Positions 6,723-14,546 of a DNA stretch of 14,546 nt are shown here, in pieces. A program made the position numbers and the translations under genes. This stretch comes from Beroe ovata (taxonomy: Eukaryota > Ctenophora > Nuda > Beroida > Beroidae). The notes beneath the pieces are model-generated. The model worked only from the letters and a program-made list of their open reading frames with translations. It ran no database searches and had not been told where the DNA came from. The stretch lies in contig CAMPET010000191.1 in NCBI GenBank assembly GCA_946803715.1, positions 67,628 to 82,173 on the forward strand, written 5' to 3'. Numbering within the stretch: the stretch's first letter is position 1; the number at the start of each line of letters is the position of its first letter.

Positions 6723-8120
6723 ATGATGTTTGAACCTGACGATTCAGTAGTATACAATTTGATAGCTCTGCACCATGCTAATGAAGAATCCTGTTCAAAT
6801 GTTCAAACACCTAAACAAGTTCAAGAAAGCCCATCAGATACATCCCTTCCCAAACAGTCAAGACAAGAACCCAAAGAAGACAAGAAAACAACTGACATGG
6901 AGGATGCTGCCTATAATTTATATGTTACCAATGAAGTGTTTGATCAAATAATAAGCAATGCAAACAATGTCAATGAAAGTAGTGATGTGTATCTTTCCTG
7001 CCAAGAAGTTGAAACAGAAGATGGGAAGATGCTTATGATGGCATCTGGTAACCTGAATGATGAAATAAGCTCGACAATAGTAGAGGGAAATGTCCCATCA
7101 GACTTTAAACCCCCACTTCATTCCGATATAAGTAATAATGAAAGAAAGTCTGATGAAGAAACTGCTCAATTGAAGTCTAATGAAGAAACATTTACATTCA
7201 AACATGAACTTGAAGATGGAGCTGTTCTGGGTACTCTAGATGAATCATATCTTAACGGAACCTTTTGCTCCATATGTGATAAACATTTTGATAGTTCAGA
7301 ACTGTTTCATCAACACTACACCAGTTTCCATGTTCCTGGAGAAACTACGGAGTTGTATTGTTGGGAGTGTCATCGTATCTTTAAGAAAATTGCCACATTC
7401 ATCAAGCATAAAATAAATGCTCATCCAGAGGCCAACAATCTATGCTCAATTTGTGGCGAGTTATTAGCAACTGCCAGATCACTCAATAATCACCTAAAAA
7501 GTCATTTCAGTAAACAAACATACTTATGTAATACATGCGGTAGATCATTCAGAAATCAACTGTCAAGGCAGGATCATATTAGAAATAAACACTTGAGATC
7601 AGAAAACTCAGTTTACCATTGTTCATTATGTACTTCAAAATTCCAACATGGAAGATCTCTGGTAAGACATGTAAAAAGTGTACATTGTAAGCAAAGAGTT
7701 ACTTGTCCAACATGCAACAAAAGTTACAGCAGTATAAGCAGTCTTTATTATCACCAAAGAACAATCCATGGAAATGTTGTTTTCCATTGTGGATATTGCA
7801 GCCAGACCTTTAAATCAGTCACTGCTGTCAAAAAGCATGAGAACAATATGCATCAAGAAGCTAATACTGTCAGAGTTAGGAATACTCCGACTGAAAAGAT
7901 CTATCATTACAATCAGCTTGTGTGTCATGATTCGGAAACTCCAAAGAATGTCTCTGTGAACTCAATAGTCTGTTTGTTTTGCAAAGCTGAATATAAAAAT
8001 CACGAACAATATGCAAGGCATTTCACTAAATTTCACAAGGAGGAAAGTATTGACATGAAGATGAACTCAGATGATACCAAGTGTCAATCAGAAATACCTC
8101 AGTCTTCATCGAGTCAGTGA
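6723..8120 (+). CDS. C2H2 zinc-finger protein with eight fingers
   Basis: A single-exon frame of 465 residues starts at tandem ATGs (6723, 6726) and ends at TGA 8118-8120. Residues 1-180 are acidic and Ser/Asn-rich with no domain I recognise, and no ZAD, KRAB or BTB signature. Eight fingers follow: C182-H203, C213-H234, C241-H261, C269-H290, C300-H321, C328-H349, C356-H377 and, after a 39-residue gap, C417-H438. All four zinc ligands are present in each; finger 3 has H-x3-H and the others H-x4-H. Linkers vary and lack the TGEKP sequence of tandem DNA-reading arrays, so the fingers may not all contact DNA. A nuclear, nucleic-acid-binding role is inferred. The orthologue is not recognised. Confidence 0.88.
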   Translation: MMFEPDDSVVYNLIALHHANEESCSNVQTPKQVQESPSDTSLPKQSRQEPKEDKKTTDMEDAAYNLYVTNEVFDQIISNANNVNESSDVYLSCQEVETEDGKMLMMASGNLNDEISSTIVEGNVPSDFKPPLHSDISNNERKSDEETAQLKSNEETFTFKHELEDGAVLGTLDESYLNGTFCSICDKHFDSSELFHQHYTSFHVPGETTELYCWECHRIFKKIATFIKHKINAHPEANNLCSICGELLATARSLNNHLKSHFSKQTYLCNTCGRSFRNQLSRQDHIRNKHLRSENSVYHCSLCTSKFQHGRSLVRHVKSVHCKQRVTCPTCNKSYSSISSLYYHQRTIHGNVVFHCGYCSQTFKSVTAVKKHENNMHQEANTVRVRNTPTEKIYHYNQLVCHDSETPKNVSVNSIVCLFCKAEYKNHEQYARHFTKFHKEESIDMKMNSDDTKCQSEIPQSSSSQ

Positions 8121-8168
8121 ATCTTTCAATGTTGTCTTTCAGACAAGACAGTGAAATAGGGTTTTCAA

Positions 8169-8174
8169 ATTAAA
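8169..8174 (+). terminator. Candidate poly(A) signal ATTAAA for the zinc-finger gene
   Basis: The second-commonest poly(A) hexamer lies 49 nt after the stop codon, followed by T-rich sequence. This would give a short 3' UTR. Confidence 0.45.
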
Positions 8175-8418
8175 GTTATTTCATATGTTGACGTTTTAAA
8201 TCTTATCCCTACTGGTGCTATAGATTTTGCTTATTGAATTCTTTTACATATAATGCAGTCTGTTTTTAAAGAGATGTTCCATTTTGAATGCTAGAATGAA
8301 AAATGGTTTGACAGTCTAGTACTATGGTTTAATAGTCTAGTACTGAGGTTGTCAGTGGGGCACAACTTATAATGATAACAACGGCTGATTATTCAATATT
8401 CACTTGAATTAGTTTTCA

Positions 8419-8443
8419 ATAACATCATGTTCTCCCCATAGGA
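8419..8443 (+). other. 3' splice acceptor 2 nt before the POM121-like start codon
   Basis: Branch-like ATAAC at 8419-8423, a pyrimidine run (TTCTCCCC), AG ending at 8441, and ATG at 8444. Only 267 nt separate it from the upstream ATTAAA. It could be the end of a 5'-UTR intron or a trans-splice site. Confidence 0.55.
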
Positions 8444-11407
8444 ATGTTGTCACAAAAGCAAACATCAACAGCCCTCTTCACGCTATGCTTAGGAACATTT
8501 CTTGCTCTGTTAGGATGTTCAGTTTTGACTTCTTTTGTTGTTGCATTTATTATTGGTTTGGTTCTTCTTGGAATATCCTATGTGAAGCGAACTATGAACA
8601 CTGCCACAACTGTCATTGAAGGTGAAGGTAATTGCTCTGTGACTGTGAGGCGAACTGAACAGAAGCCTGTAATTCAAGAACCATCTTTCCTTGGAAAAGC
8701 TCATCTAACTCCTATCAAGAGTACTTCTACTGGCTTGACACCAAGCGTGCAGGATGTGAAGCAGACCCTCAACTTTACAAAATCAGCAAATTCATCCTTA
8801 TCAACGCCAATCAAAGTTCTCAACAATAATGTTATCAAGTTGAAGAATGCACATTATGGGGGAGGAGGAGCATGGCCACTGAATTCCACGCCCATAGACA
8901 AGAAGTCCCTTCTTGAACCAAACTACCATATGATGGCATCAGTGACAAATATTCAACCTTCATCACCATATCCTGTGAAGAGATCCGCTCTAGAGAAAGA
9001 ATCTCCTCCACCAGTCTCATTGCACAAGAAACCCAAGATGCAGCCACTTCTTAAAGAGGGAAGGTCTCTGAGACATGTGCCAACGGTATATGTTGTACAC
9101 AAGAAAGCAGAGAATGTCCTGAAAAACAAGGGCAACAAGCGTGTCCTGGAGAACAATGAGAATGTTAATGATTCCAAACGCAGAAATAAGGATGAGGACG
9201 AGATCAACAACGAAAAACCACAGAAAAGGAAACTTTTGAGTATCGTTCATATCACAGGGAAAAAACATAAAGTTCCATCCATAAACAGTCCAACAAAGTA
9301 TTCAAAAAACACCGACTTAGTCGTTACCAATGATGATTTGAAGGAAGATCGTCGTCGGAATGAGGAGAGGGTGAGGAAATTGTTGGCACACAAAGAGGAC
9401 GCTGATGATGACTCGAAACTGTCAATAAAACCAGCAAAGAAACCGCTGGTGAAAGAGGGCAGCGTTAATTCATCCGAATCAATAACTAAACCTGATGTTG
9501 TTAAATCAGTCCTAACTCAAGACAAAGAAAATGCAATACCAGCACAGAAAGGTGTTATACTCACAACTGAACAAAATTCTCAACCAATTGCTTCTGAAAC
9601 TCCAAAATCACTACCAAAGGCAGGTGATACCCTGGACTCCTCATTAATTTCAGCTGAATCCAAAGTCGTGAAATCACTCTTCCCAAATACTGGGAATGAT
9701 CCAAAACCAACCTTTTCATTTGCATCCTCCCTAGCTGTCAAGTCAGAAGGACTGAGTCAGCCCACCGTGACCACATCAGACACTAAACCTGTTCTCAGCG
9801 TTGGGCTCACAAATCCTGTTAGTACCCTGACAAAACCAAATGAAGAGAGTAAAGTAGCAAGCACATTTTCATTTGGTGGTAACAGTAAAACAGTGACTCC
9901 AGTAACCGACTCCTCCAAACCGTCAATAAATGCTGCAACAGGTTCTGGGTTCTCTATTGGTACCTCGTCATCATCATCTCTTGTATCTTCTTTTACCCCA
10001 AACCCAGTCACTGCTCCTTCAGAAAGCAAGCCCCTCACTGATCCAGCTGTAACTGCTGACAAAGTGGATTCCAAACCAGGCTTTACTTTTGGACAGACAA
10101 CCGCACTAGGTAATGCTCCGGGTGGGTTTTCTTTTAGCAGCACAACTGCGACAACAACTCCTACTCCCAGTTTCAGCTTCTTGTCTTCTGAAAAGAAGCC
10201 CTCAACAACAGCCCCATCCACCACGAGTTTGATTGGGAACATTGGAGCTGTAGCAACAACAACAACACCTAGTTCAACAGGATCCGGCTTTGGAAAGAGA
10301 GACATAGCTTCATCTGGTCCAGGATTTAGCTTTGGATCAGCAGCCACCACTACTGTGTCCAATAGTGATGACAATTCATTAAACACTGCCACCAAACCTT
10401 CAGTTATGTCCGGATCAACCTCTTCTACTGCTCCAGCTAGCACAACTGCTACTACAGGATTCAGTTTTGGCGGGCAACCTGAATCATCCAAACCATCTAG
10501 TACGGCGAGTTCCAACTTTGGTTTCAATTTTGGCGGGGTTTCATCAACAAGCGCATCTCAAGCAACTACAAGTTCAGGACTCAGTTTCGGTGCTGCAACT
10601 GGAAGCAACATTTTTGGGTCTACAACAGCACAGTCATCACCATCATCATCTTTATTTGGCTGCGCCTCAAGTAATCCTGTCACTGCAACTTCAACGCTTA
10701 CTTCATCAGCTTTCGGTGGCCTAGTCGGGTCATCTCCAGCAACACAAAGCTCAACACCGTCGTTTGGTTCTGCGTCACAAAGCACATTACCGTCNACACA
10801 AAGCACGACACCGTCATTTGGTTCAGCAACACAAAGCACAACATCTGCATTTGGTTCAGCAACACAAAGCACGACACCTACATTTGGTTCAGCAACACAA
10901 AACACAGCACCTACATTTGGTTCAAATAGTTCATCATCTACTGGTATATTTGGCACATCCTCAAGCACTCCAAATACATCATCCACTCCATCATTCGGAT
11001 TCGGCAACAATACCTCATCTGTATTTAGTTCAGCTTCTCAACAAACTGACAACAATGCCAACACCACGGCTGCAACTCCATCCTTTAACTTTGGCGGGGA
11101 AAGTACTTCTGCTCCTAAAACAGCTGGCTTCACATTTGGCGGGGCAGCAACAACGACGAGCACAACAGCAGCCGCAACACCACCTGCACCACCTCCGGGT
11201 GGTTTCAGTTTCGGAGCCCCCAAAACAGAGTCGGGTTTCAATTTTGGGGCTTCGCCAGCTGGTAATAGTGGTTTTAACTTTGGCGGCTCCACAGCCAGCC
11301 CTGCTGTACCGTCTGGAGATTCTCCCGCTGCTCCAAATATCTTCTCAAACAGTGCAGCCCCTGGTGGCCGTCGAATAGCCACACCAAGACGCCGTAAACC
11401 GAGATGA
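8444..11407 (+). CDS. POM121: FG-repeat transmembrane nucleoporin (POM121-like)
   Basis: One uninterrupted frame of 987 residues. Residues 10-47 are uncharged and strongly hydrophobic, long enough for one or two membrane spans, and are followed by Lys-Arg at 48-49. Residues 50-420 are basic and disordered, with nuclear-localisation-like clusters (LHKKPK, SKRRNK, KPQKRK). From about residue 475 to 960 the chain is Ser/Thr/Ala-rich with about 24 FG motifs, many as GFxFG or FNFGG, and it ends in a basic tail, GGRRIATPRRRKPR. A membrane anchor, basic region, FG domain and Arg-rich tail in this order match POM121, which anchors the nuclear pore in the pore membrane; FG repeats bind transport receptors. 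NUP153 shares the tail style but has no membrane segment and carries zinc fingers. The ambiguous base 10795 lies in TCN, which is Ser whatever the base. Orthology is inferred from architecture. Confidence 0.75.
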   Translation: MLSQKQTSTALFTLCLGTFLALLGCSVLTSFVVAFIIGLVLLGISYVKRTMNTATTVIEGEGNCSVTVRRTEQKPVIQEPSFLGKAHLTPIKSTSTGLTPSVQDVKQTLNFTKSANSSLSTPIKVLNNNVIKLKNAHYGGGGAWPLNSTPIDKKSLLEPNYHMMASVTNIQPSSPYPVKRSALEKESPPPVSLHKKPKMQPLLKEGRSLRHVPTVYVVHKKAENVLKNKGNKRVLENNENVNDSKRRNKDEDEINNEKPQKRKLLSIVHITGKKHKVPSINSPTKYSKNTDLVVTNDDLKEDRRRNEERVRKLLAHKEDADDDSKLSIKPAKKPLVKEGSVNSSESITKPDVVKSVLTQDKENAIPAQKGVILTTEQNSQPIASETPKSLPKAGDTLDSSLISAESKVVKSLFPNTGNDPKPTFSFASSLAVKSEGLSQPTVTTSDTKPVLSVGLTNPVSTLTKPNEESKVASTFSFGGNSKTVTPVTDSSKPSINAATGSGFSIGTSSSSSLVSSFTPNPVTAPSESKPLTDPAVTADKVDSKPGFTFGQTTALGNAPGGFSFSSTTATTTPTPSFSFLSSEKKPSTTAPSTTSLIGNIGAVATTTTPSSTGSGFGKRDIASSGPGFSFGSAATTTVSNSDDNSLNTATKPSVMSGSTSSTAPASTTATTGFSFGGQPESSKPSSTASSNFGFNFGGVSSTSASQATTSSGLSFGAATGSNIFGSTTAQSSPSSSLFGCASSNPVTATSTLTSSAFGGLVGSSPATQSSTPSFGSASQSTLPXTQSTTPSFGSATQSTTSAFGSATQSTTPTFGSATQNTAPTFGSNSSSSTGIFGTSSSTPNTSSTPSFGFGNNTSSVFSSASQQTDNNANTTAATPSFNFGGESTSAPKTAGFTFGGAATTTSTTAAATPPAPPPGGFSFGAPKTESGFNFGASPAGNSGFNFGGSTASPAVPSGDSPAAPNIFSNSAAPGGRRIATPRRRKPR
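10739..10924 (+). repeat. 33-bp coding minisatellite in the FG domain
   Basis: Units encode ATQSTTPSFGS-like 11-mers at 10739-10771, 10826-10858, 10859-10891 and 10892-10924. A ten-residue unit sits at 10796-10825 and a shortened FG-less unit at 10772-10795. The ambiguous base at 10795 is exactly at the end of the short unit, suggesting a collapsed or joined repeat. Copy number may be under-represented in the assembly. Confidence 0.85.
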
Positions 11408-11841
11408 GGCTTCTCATGAAAACCGTGATGTTTTGCCGACATGAACCACATTTGGGACTCAATTTTCGAGCGTATCAAGTGTTATAGTATCGGAGAAATG
11501 CGTGAAACAGTTTTATTACAGCCATGAGGTGTTCGTGTATATAAAGTAGAATAGGTCAGATGTGCTCAAATGAGCTCTTATTGGGATTTTTGACTAGTAT
11601 GGACTGATCTCTCACTTCGCTTTCTCTTGCTGTAAGGTCGTAGATATAGGGTTAACTGCATTTATCTGCTTAGATAACACAGAATTTCATGACCATATAT
11701 TAGATTTCCCGCAAGTTTCTTATATGACAACTTTATCTCTATTTGTTTGATTTTTTTAATCTTTCGATATTTATCGACTTTATTTTTATCGAGCTTATAA
11801 AGTAACGCCCTGAAGTTTTCTTGGTATCACATGGCAAAAGG

Positions 11842-11847
11842 AATAAA
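11842..11847 (+). terminator. Candidate poly(A) signal AATAAA for the POM121-like gene
   Basis: A canonical hexamer 434 nt after the stop codon, preceding a TTTGTAAATGACA stretch. Cleavage would fall near 11860-11870. Confidence 0.5.
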
Positions 11848-11912
11848 CCTTTGTAAATGACAAAAAATCTTAAATTAAACTATCACTCACAAATCGTATC
11901 ATGTATTATGAA

Positions 11913-11941
11913 CTAATCCTTTTCCCCACCCTAGCTCAGCC
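11913..11941 (+). other. 3' splice acceptor 2-7 nt before the cyclophilin start codon
   Basis: Branch-like CTAAT at 11913-11917, a pyrimidine tract (CCTTTTCCCCACCC) and AG at 11933-11934, with a second usable AG at 11938-11939; ATG at 11942. Confidence 0.55.
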
Positions 11942-14509
11942 ATGTCGAGTGCTCATTCGTACTGTTACTTCGATGTGAAGATCGGAGACGATGATCAGGA
12001 ACGGATAATCATGCGACTTTACGATGACATAGCTCCCAAAACTTGTGCAAACTTTCGTGCACTGTGCACTGGCGAACAGAAGAATGCGGAGTTTAATCTC
12101 CATTATCTCAATATGATCTTCCATAGAGGTATGATGGATGTTTCCCATGCCTACATGTTATGTCCTAATATAGCTGGTATAACCTTCATTTTCTAACCGT
12201 TAAATTCCCGTTTCAGTTATTGTAGATTTCATGATACAAGGCGGCGATATAACTAACATGGACGGTACTGGAGGTTACTCAATTTATGGGGCAAGATTCG
12301 ATGATGAAACTTTCGAGAGAATTGTAAGAGTTGTGATCGCTGTGAACTGTGATGTCGAACATCATAATTTGTATTGATTATGACCTTTGACCAAAACATT
12401 TCAGCACGACAGACCGTTCTTGTTGTCAATGGCAAACAGAGGTCCGAACACCAACAGTTCTCAGTTTTTCATCACAACTGCACCGGCACCCCATCTTGAT
12501 GGGAAACACGTTGTATTCGGAGAGGTGATCAGGGGGCAAAGTGCTGTCAGAGAGATTGAGGGATGTCAGTGTCAAAATGACAAACCTATTGTGGTAAGTA
12601 TGTTGCTTTCATCCTCCCCTTTCGCTCTTTAACTACTTTCTCCTAAACTCTGAAAGTCGACTATAAATACAAAGAAGGTGTTAGATGGGACAATTGGATG
12701 CCATTTTGTCACAAAATCGCATAAATTTTTGTACAAAGACGTTGGGCGCGAGTCATTTGTTGCGATGAGAACTAATTGCGTATGCTGGAGATCAAAATTT
12801 TGCGCGCGCGCGCCCATCATATCGTGATGATATATGTGCGGCACCGGGACGCGCGTTTTCTTAAAAATGTGGCCGTTTTTGCAAGAATGTTGTGGTGAGT
12901 GAGTCTCAACTTATCATCGAAAATTATGGTAACAGATTATTGGGGTTTCAATAACAAGCAACAATATTGCCGCAACATGATTGATAAAACGTAACGCATC
13001 AGGTACTTTCATGTCTGAAGTATAACAGAAGTCAAATTTTGAGCGCTAACTGGGACTCAGTCAGCTACGAAATGTAGGAATGACGTGGTTAGAGATTTAA
13101 AAAAGCAGGAAATAATTGTGATATCCGATGATTCTGTTCACCTCACATATGCCGAAGTTTCGAGTACACTTTTTCGATTTGCAGTTCTGTTTATAGATGA
13201 CTTGTACTTTACTGCTGCATCTTATTCCATTGATCAGAAATACTATTCTCAAGAAGAGATGCCCTTTCTTTGGAAGGAGCATAGATCTTTGCTGCTCCAC
13301 TGCGGCGTGACAGATATTTTGTTAGATATTTTAGGCCTCTAGATTGGAAAAAGTTATTAAAAATTAATTTTCGGCGGCAGTAAATGACAAATAGATATTG
13401 GAGATTAGGCTGTGACGCTCCTGTGACGACTGTGAGAGGAAGGGTAGTTGGATTGGTAAGTTAAAAGCTATTTAGGTGTCATGTAATAAAAGAGTTATAT
13501 TTGAGTTATGCGTAGCGAGCACAGCACACAAGTACACAGTAATCACTGATGTCAGAGCTACTTGTCACGTGTGAGAACTGTATTTCTGCCGAATGATAAT
13601 GTCGATTAGCGCATCTAAAACTGTCGAACGAAGACATACTCCTAATGAAGTTAAAGACTCCTTTGAAAATCTCTCGGCGCTAAGGATGAACTCGTAATAA
13701 CGCACGGCTATGATAAGTTACTCAAGTATTTCATGTTCACTGACTCTATCTTCGCAGGATTGTTGGGTGGCTGGATGCGGGGTCATAGACGTGTTACCTG
13801 AGCCGATTGGGGACGAACTCTATACGGACCACCCACAAGACTGCCAGCTTGACATTTCAAAGGTACCTATCGGCAGTAGGACCGTCCTACTGCATTTCCC
13901 TATCGTACTTATCTGCGGCATGTTGACGCTCGTTATTTCCGAATAGACAGATGCACTTAAAACTTGTCTCACTGCGAAATGATAAATATTCCCCTAATTA
14001 TTAGAGTAAAGTTTCTTGACACAATTAGGCTTGTAGGTTTGTAGATTATCTTATCTTTAACCGCTTGGTTAATTTAATATTACTTCTCCGTTTTAACCTG
14101 AAATTTATTTTTTGGGTCTAGCGACAAGTGTAGCACAAGACACACCCACGCCAAAACCTATGATAAAATTTACTCCCCCCTCTTGAAATGCATTGTTATT
14201 GAATTATCATGTTTGTTGGGATAAATTCGCAGAATGAAGCAATATTTTACTCTTATCACAATCAGGCACGCGCTGGTACTAATTATCGTAATTGCGAGGT
14301 CAACATGCTTGTAGTATATATTCTCCGCAGGCAGTCACGGTGCTGGAAGCTGCGTCCATGATGAAGGAGTGTGGCAACTCAATGTTCAAAGAGAAGGACC
14401 ATAGCCGAGCAAAGTACAAGTACCTGAAAGCTATCCGTTATTTGGAACACGAGGGTTACGAGCCAGATGAGAAGTGTAAATCTCTCCTAACTACGTGTCA
14501 ACTTAACCT
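11942..14509 (+). CDS. PPID: Cyclophilin-40-type peptidyl-prolyl isomerase with TPR region (3' partial)
   Basis: Five exons splice in phase: 11942-12128, 12217-12323, 12405-12593, 13758-13862 and 14331-14509; the gene runs off the right edge. Residues 5 to about 175 form a cyclophilin domain. Equivalents of the CypA active site are R62, F67, Q70, A108, N109, Q118, F120, L129 and H133. Position 128 is His ([12 protein letters not shown]), where CypA has Trp; Cyp40 also has His there. The loop between CTGE and HR is about three residues shorter than in human Cyp40. After a linker ([11 protein letters not shown]), exon 5 begins a [29 protein letters not shown]. Cyp40 uses its TPRs to dock on the Hsp90 C-terminus in steroid-receptor and other client complexes in the cytosol. 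The cyclophilin fold is certain. Cyp40 is supported by the TPR and the His; other TPR-cyclophilins are less likely. Confidence 0.88.
12594..13757 (+). other. Intron 3 of the cyclophilin-40 gene
   Basis: A 1164-bp intron with donor GTAAGT and acceptor CTTCGCAG, much longer than its neighbours (88 and 81 bp). It holds a short alternating GC run at about 12802-12813 like those in the repeat island. A frame at 13085-13342 has no recognisable domain and is not called as a gene. Confidence 0.7.
13863..14330 (+). other. Intron 4 of the cyclophilin-40 gene
   Basis: A 468-bp AT-rich intron with donor GTACCT and acceptor TTCTCCGCAG. Nothing else was seen in it. Confidence 0.7.
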
Positions 14510-14546
14510 GTGAGTGTGTGTGTGAGTGTGTGTGTGTGTGTGTGTG
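14510..14546 (+). repeat. TG microsatellite starting at the exon-5 donor
   Basis: The donor GTGAGT is itself the start of a (TG)n array interrupted by two GA steps that continues to the window edge. The array length is unknown because the window ends. Confidence 0.85.

Larger units (their letters stand above)
11408..11941 (+). other. 3' UTR and spacer between POM121-like and cyclophilin genes
   Basis: AT-rich, with no coding frame of note. AATAAA at 11842-11847 is the best poly(A) signal. The spacer ends with a splice acceptor 87 nt later, so little room is left for an independent promoter plus first exon and intron. Confidence 0.5.

Noticed and set aside
6511-6726. Upstream coding exon for the zinc-finger gene
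   Set aside because: The frame is AT-rich, lysine/isoleucine-biased, and ends at the acceptor region; the tandem ATG after the acceptor is the better start.
10764-11378. Forward +1-frame product rich in His/Gln/Leu (204 codons)
   Set aside because: It is an out-of-frame reading of the FG minisatellite, not an independent gene.
9757-11478. Long reverse-strand open frames opposite the FG domain (up to 256 codons)
   Set aside because: They mirror the Ser/Thr/Pro/Gly-rich codon composition of the POM121-like gene, which leaves few stops on the opposite strand; the translations are low-complexity with no domain.
13085-13342. 85-codon frame inside Cyp40 intron 3
   Set aside because: No domain, no clear start context, and the intron is defined by strong flanking splice sites with matching phase.

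Overview
The window is nuclear DNA from an invertebrate animal, phylum not determined. Genes are split by GT-AG introns, mostly 75-180 bp with a few of 0.5-1.2 kb. They encode animal-type products and are interrupted by decayed retroelement DNA. Four single ambiguous bases (4626, 4909, 5971, 10795) look like places where a draft assembly joined contigs.

All five gene models lie on the + strand. From left to right: (1) the C-terminal end of an unrecognised Ser/Asp-rich protein (exons 1-276, 455-580, 1234-1351); (2) a complete four-exon mitochondrial ribosomal protein of the S18 family (1837-2814); (3) a 3.3 kb island of repeats (about 3165-6430); (4) a single-exon eight-finger C2H2 zinc-finger protein (6723-8120); (5) a single-exon FG-repeat membrane nucleoporin resembling POM121 (8444-11407); (6) the first five exons of a cyclophilin-40-type prolyl isomerase (11942-14509), which runs off the right edge inside a TG microsatellite.

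The repeat island holds a miniature element with terminal inverted repeats and GC-alternating palindromes (3184-3680). It also holds two direct copies of a roughly 310-330 bp repeat (3691-3999 and 6103-6430). These flank a forward-strand fragment of an unusual reverse transcriptase (about 4001-4625) and a reverse-strand dead LINE (4627-5774) that carries an internal deletion and a 167-bp duplication.

The most interesting pattern is architectural. Each of the four genes whose start is in the window has a well-formed 3' splice acceptor, with a branch-like CTAAC/CTAAT or ATAAC and a pyrimidine tract, ending 2-10 nt before its ATG. For three of them the preceding gene's poly(A)-like hexamer lies only 87-280 nt upstream of that acceptor. 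This is what spliced-leader trans-splicing, possibly of polycistronic transcripts, would look like. Ordinary 5'-UTR introns are the competing explanation. The products (mitochondrial translation, a nuclear pore protein, a chaperone-linked isomerase) share no single pathway, which would fit a housekeeping operon as well as chance clustering.
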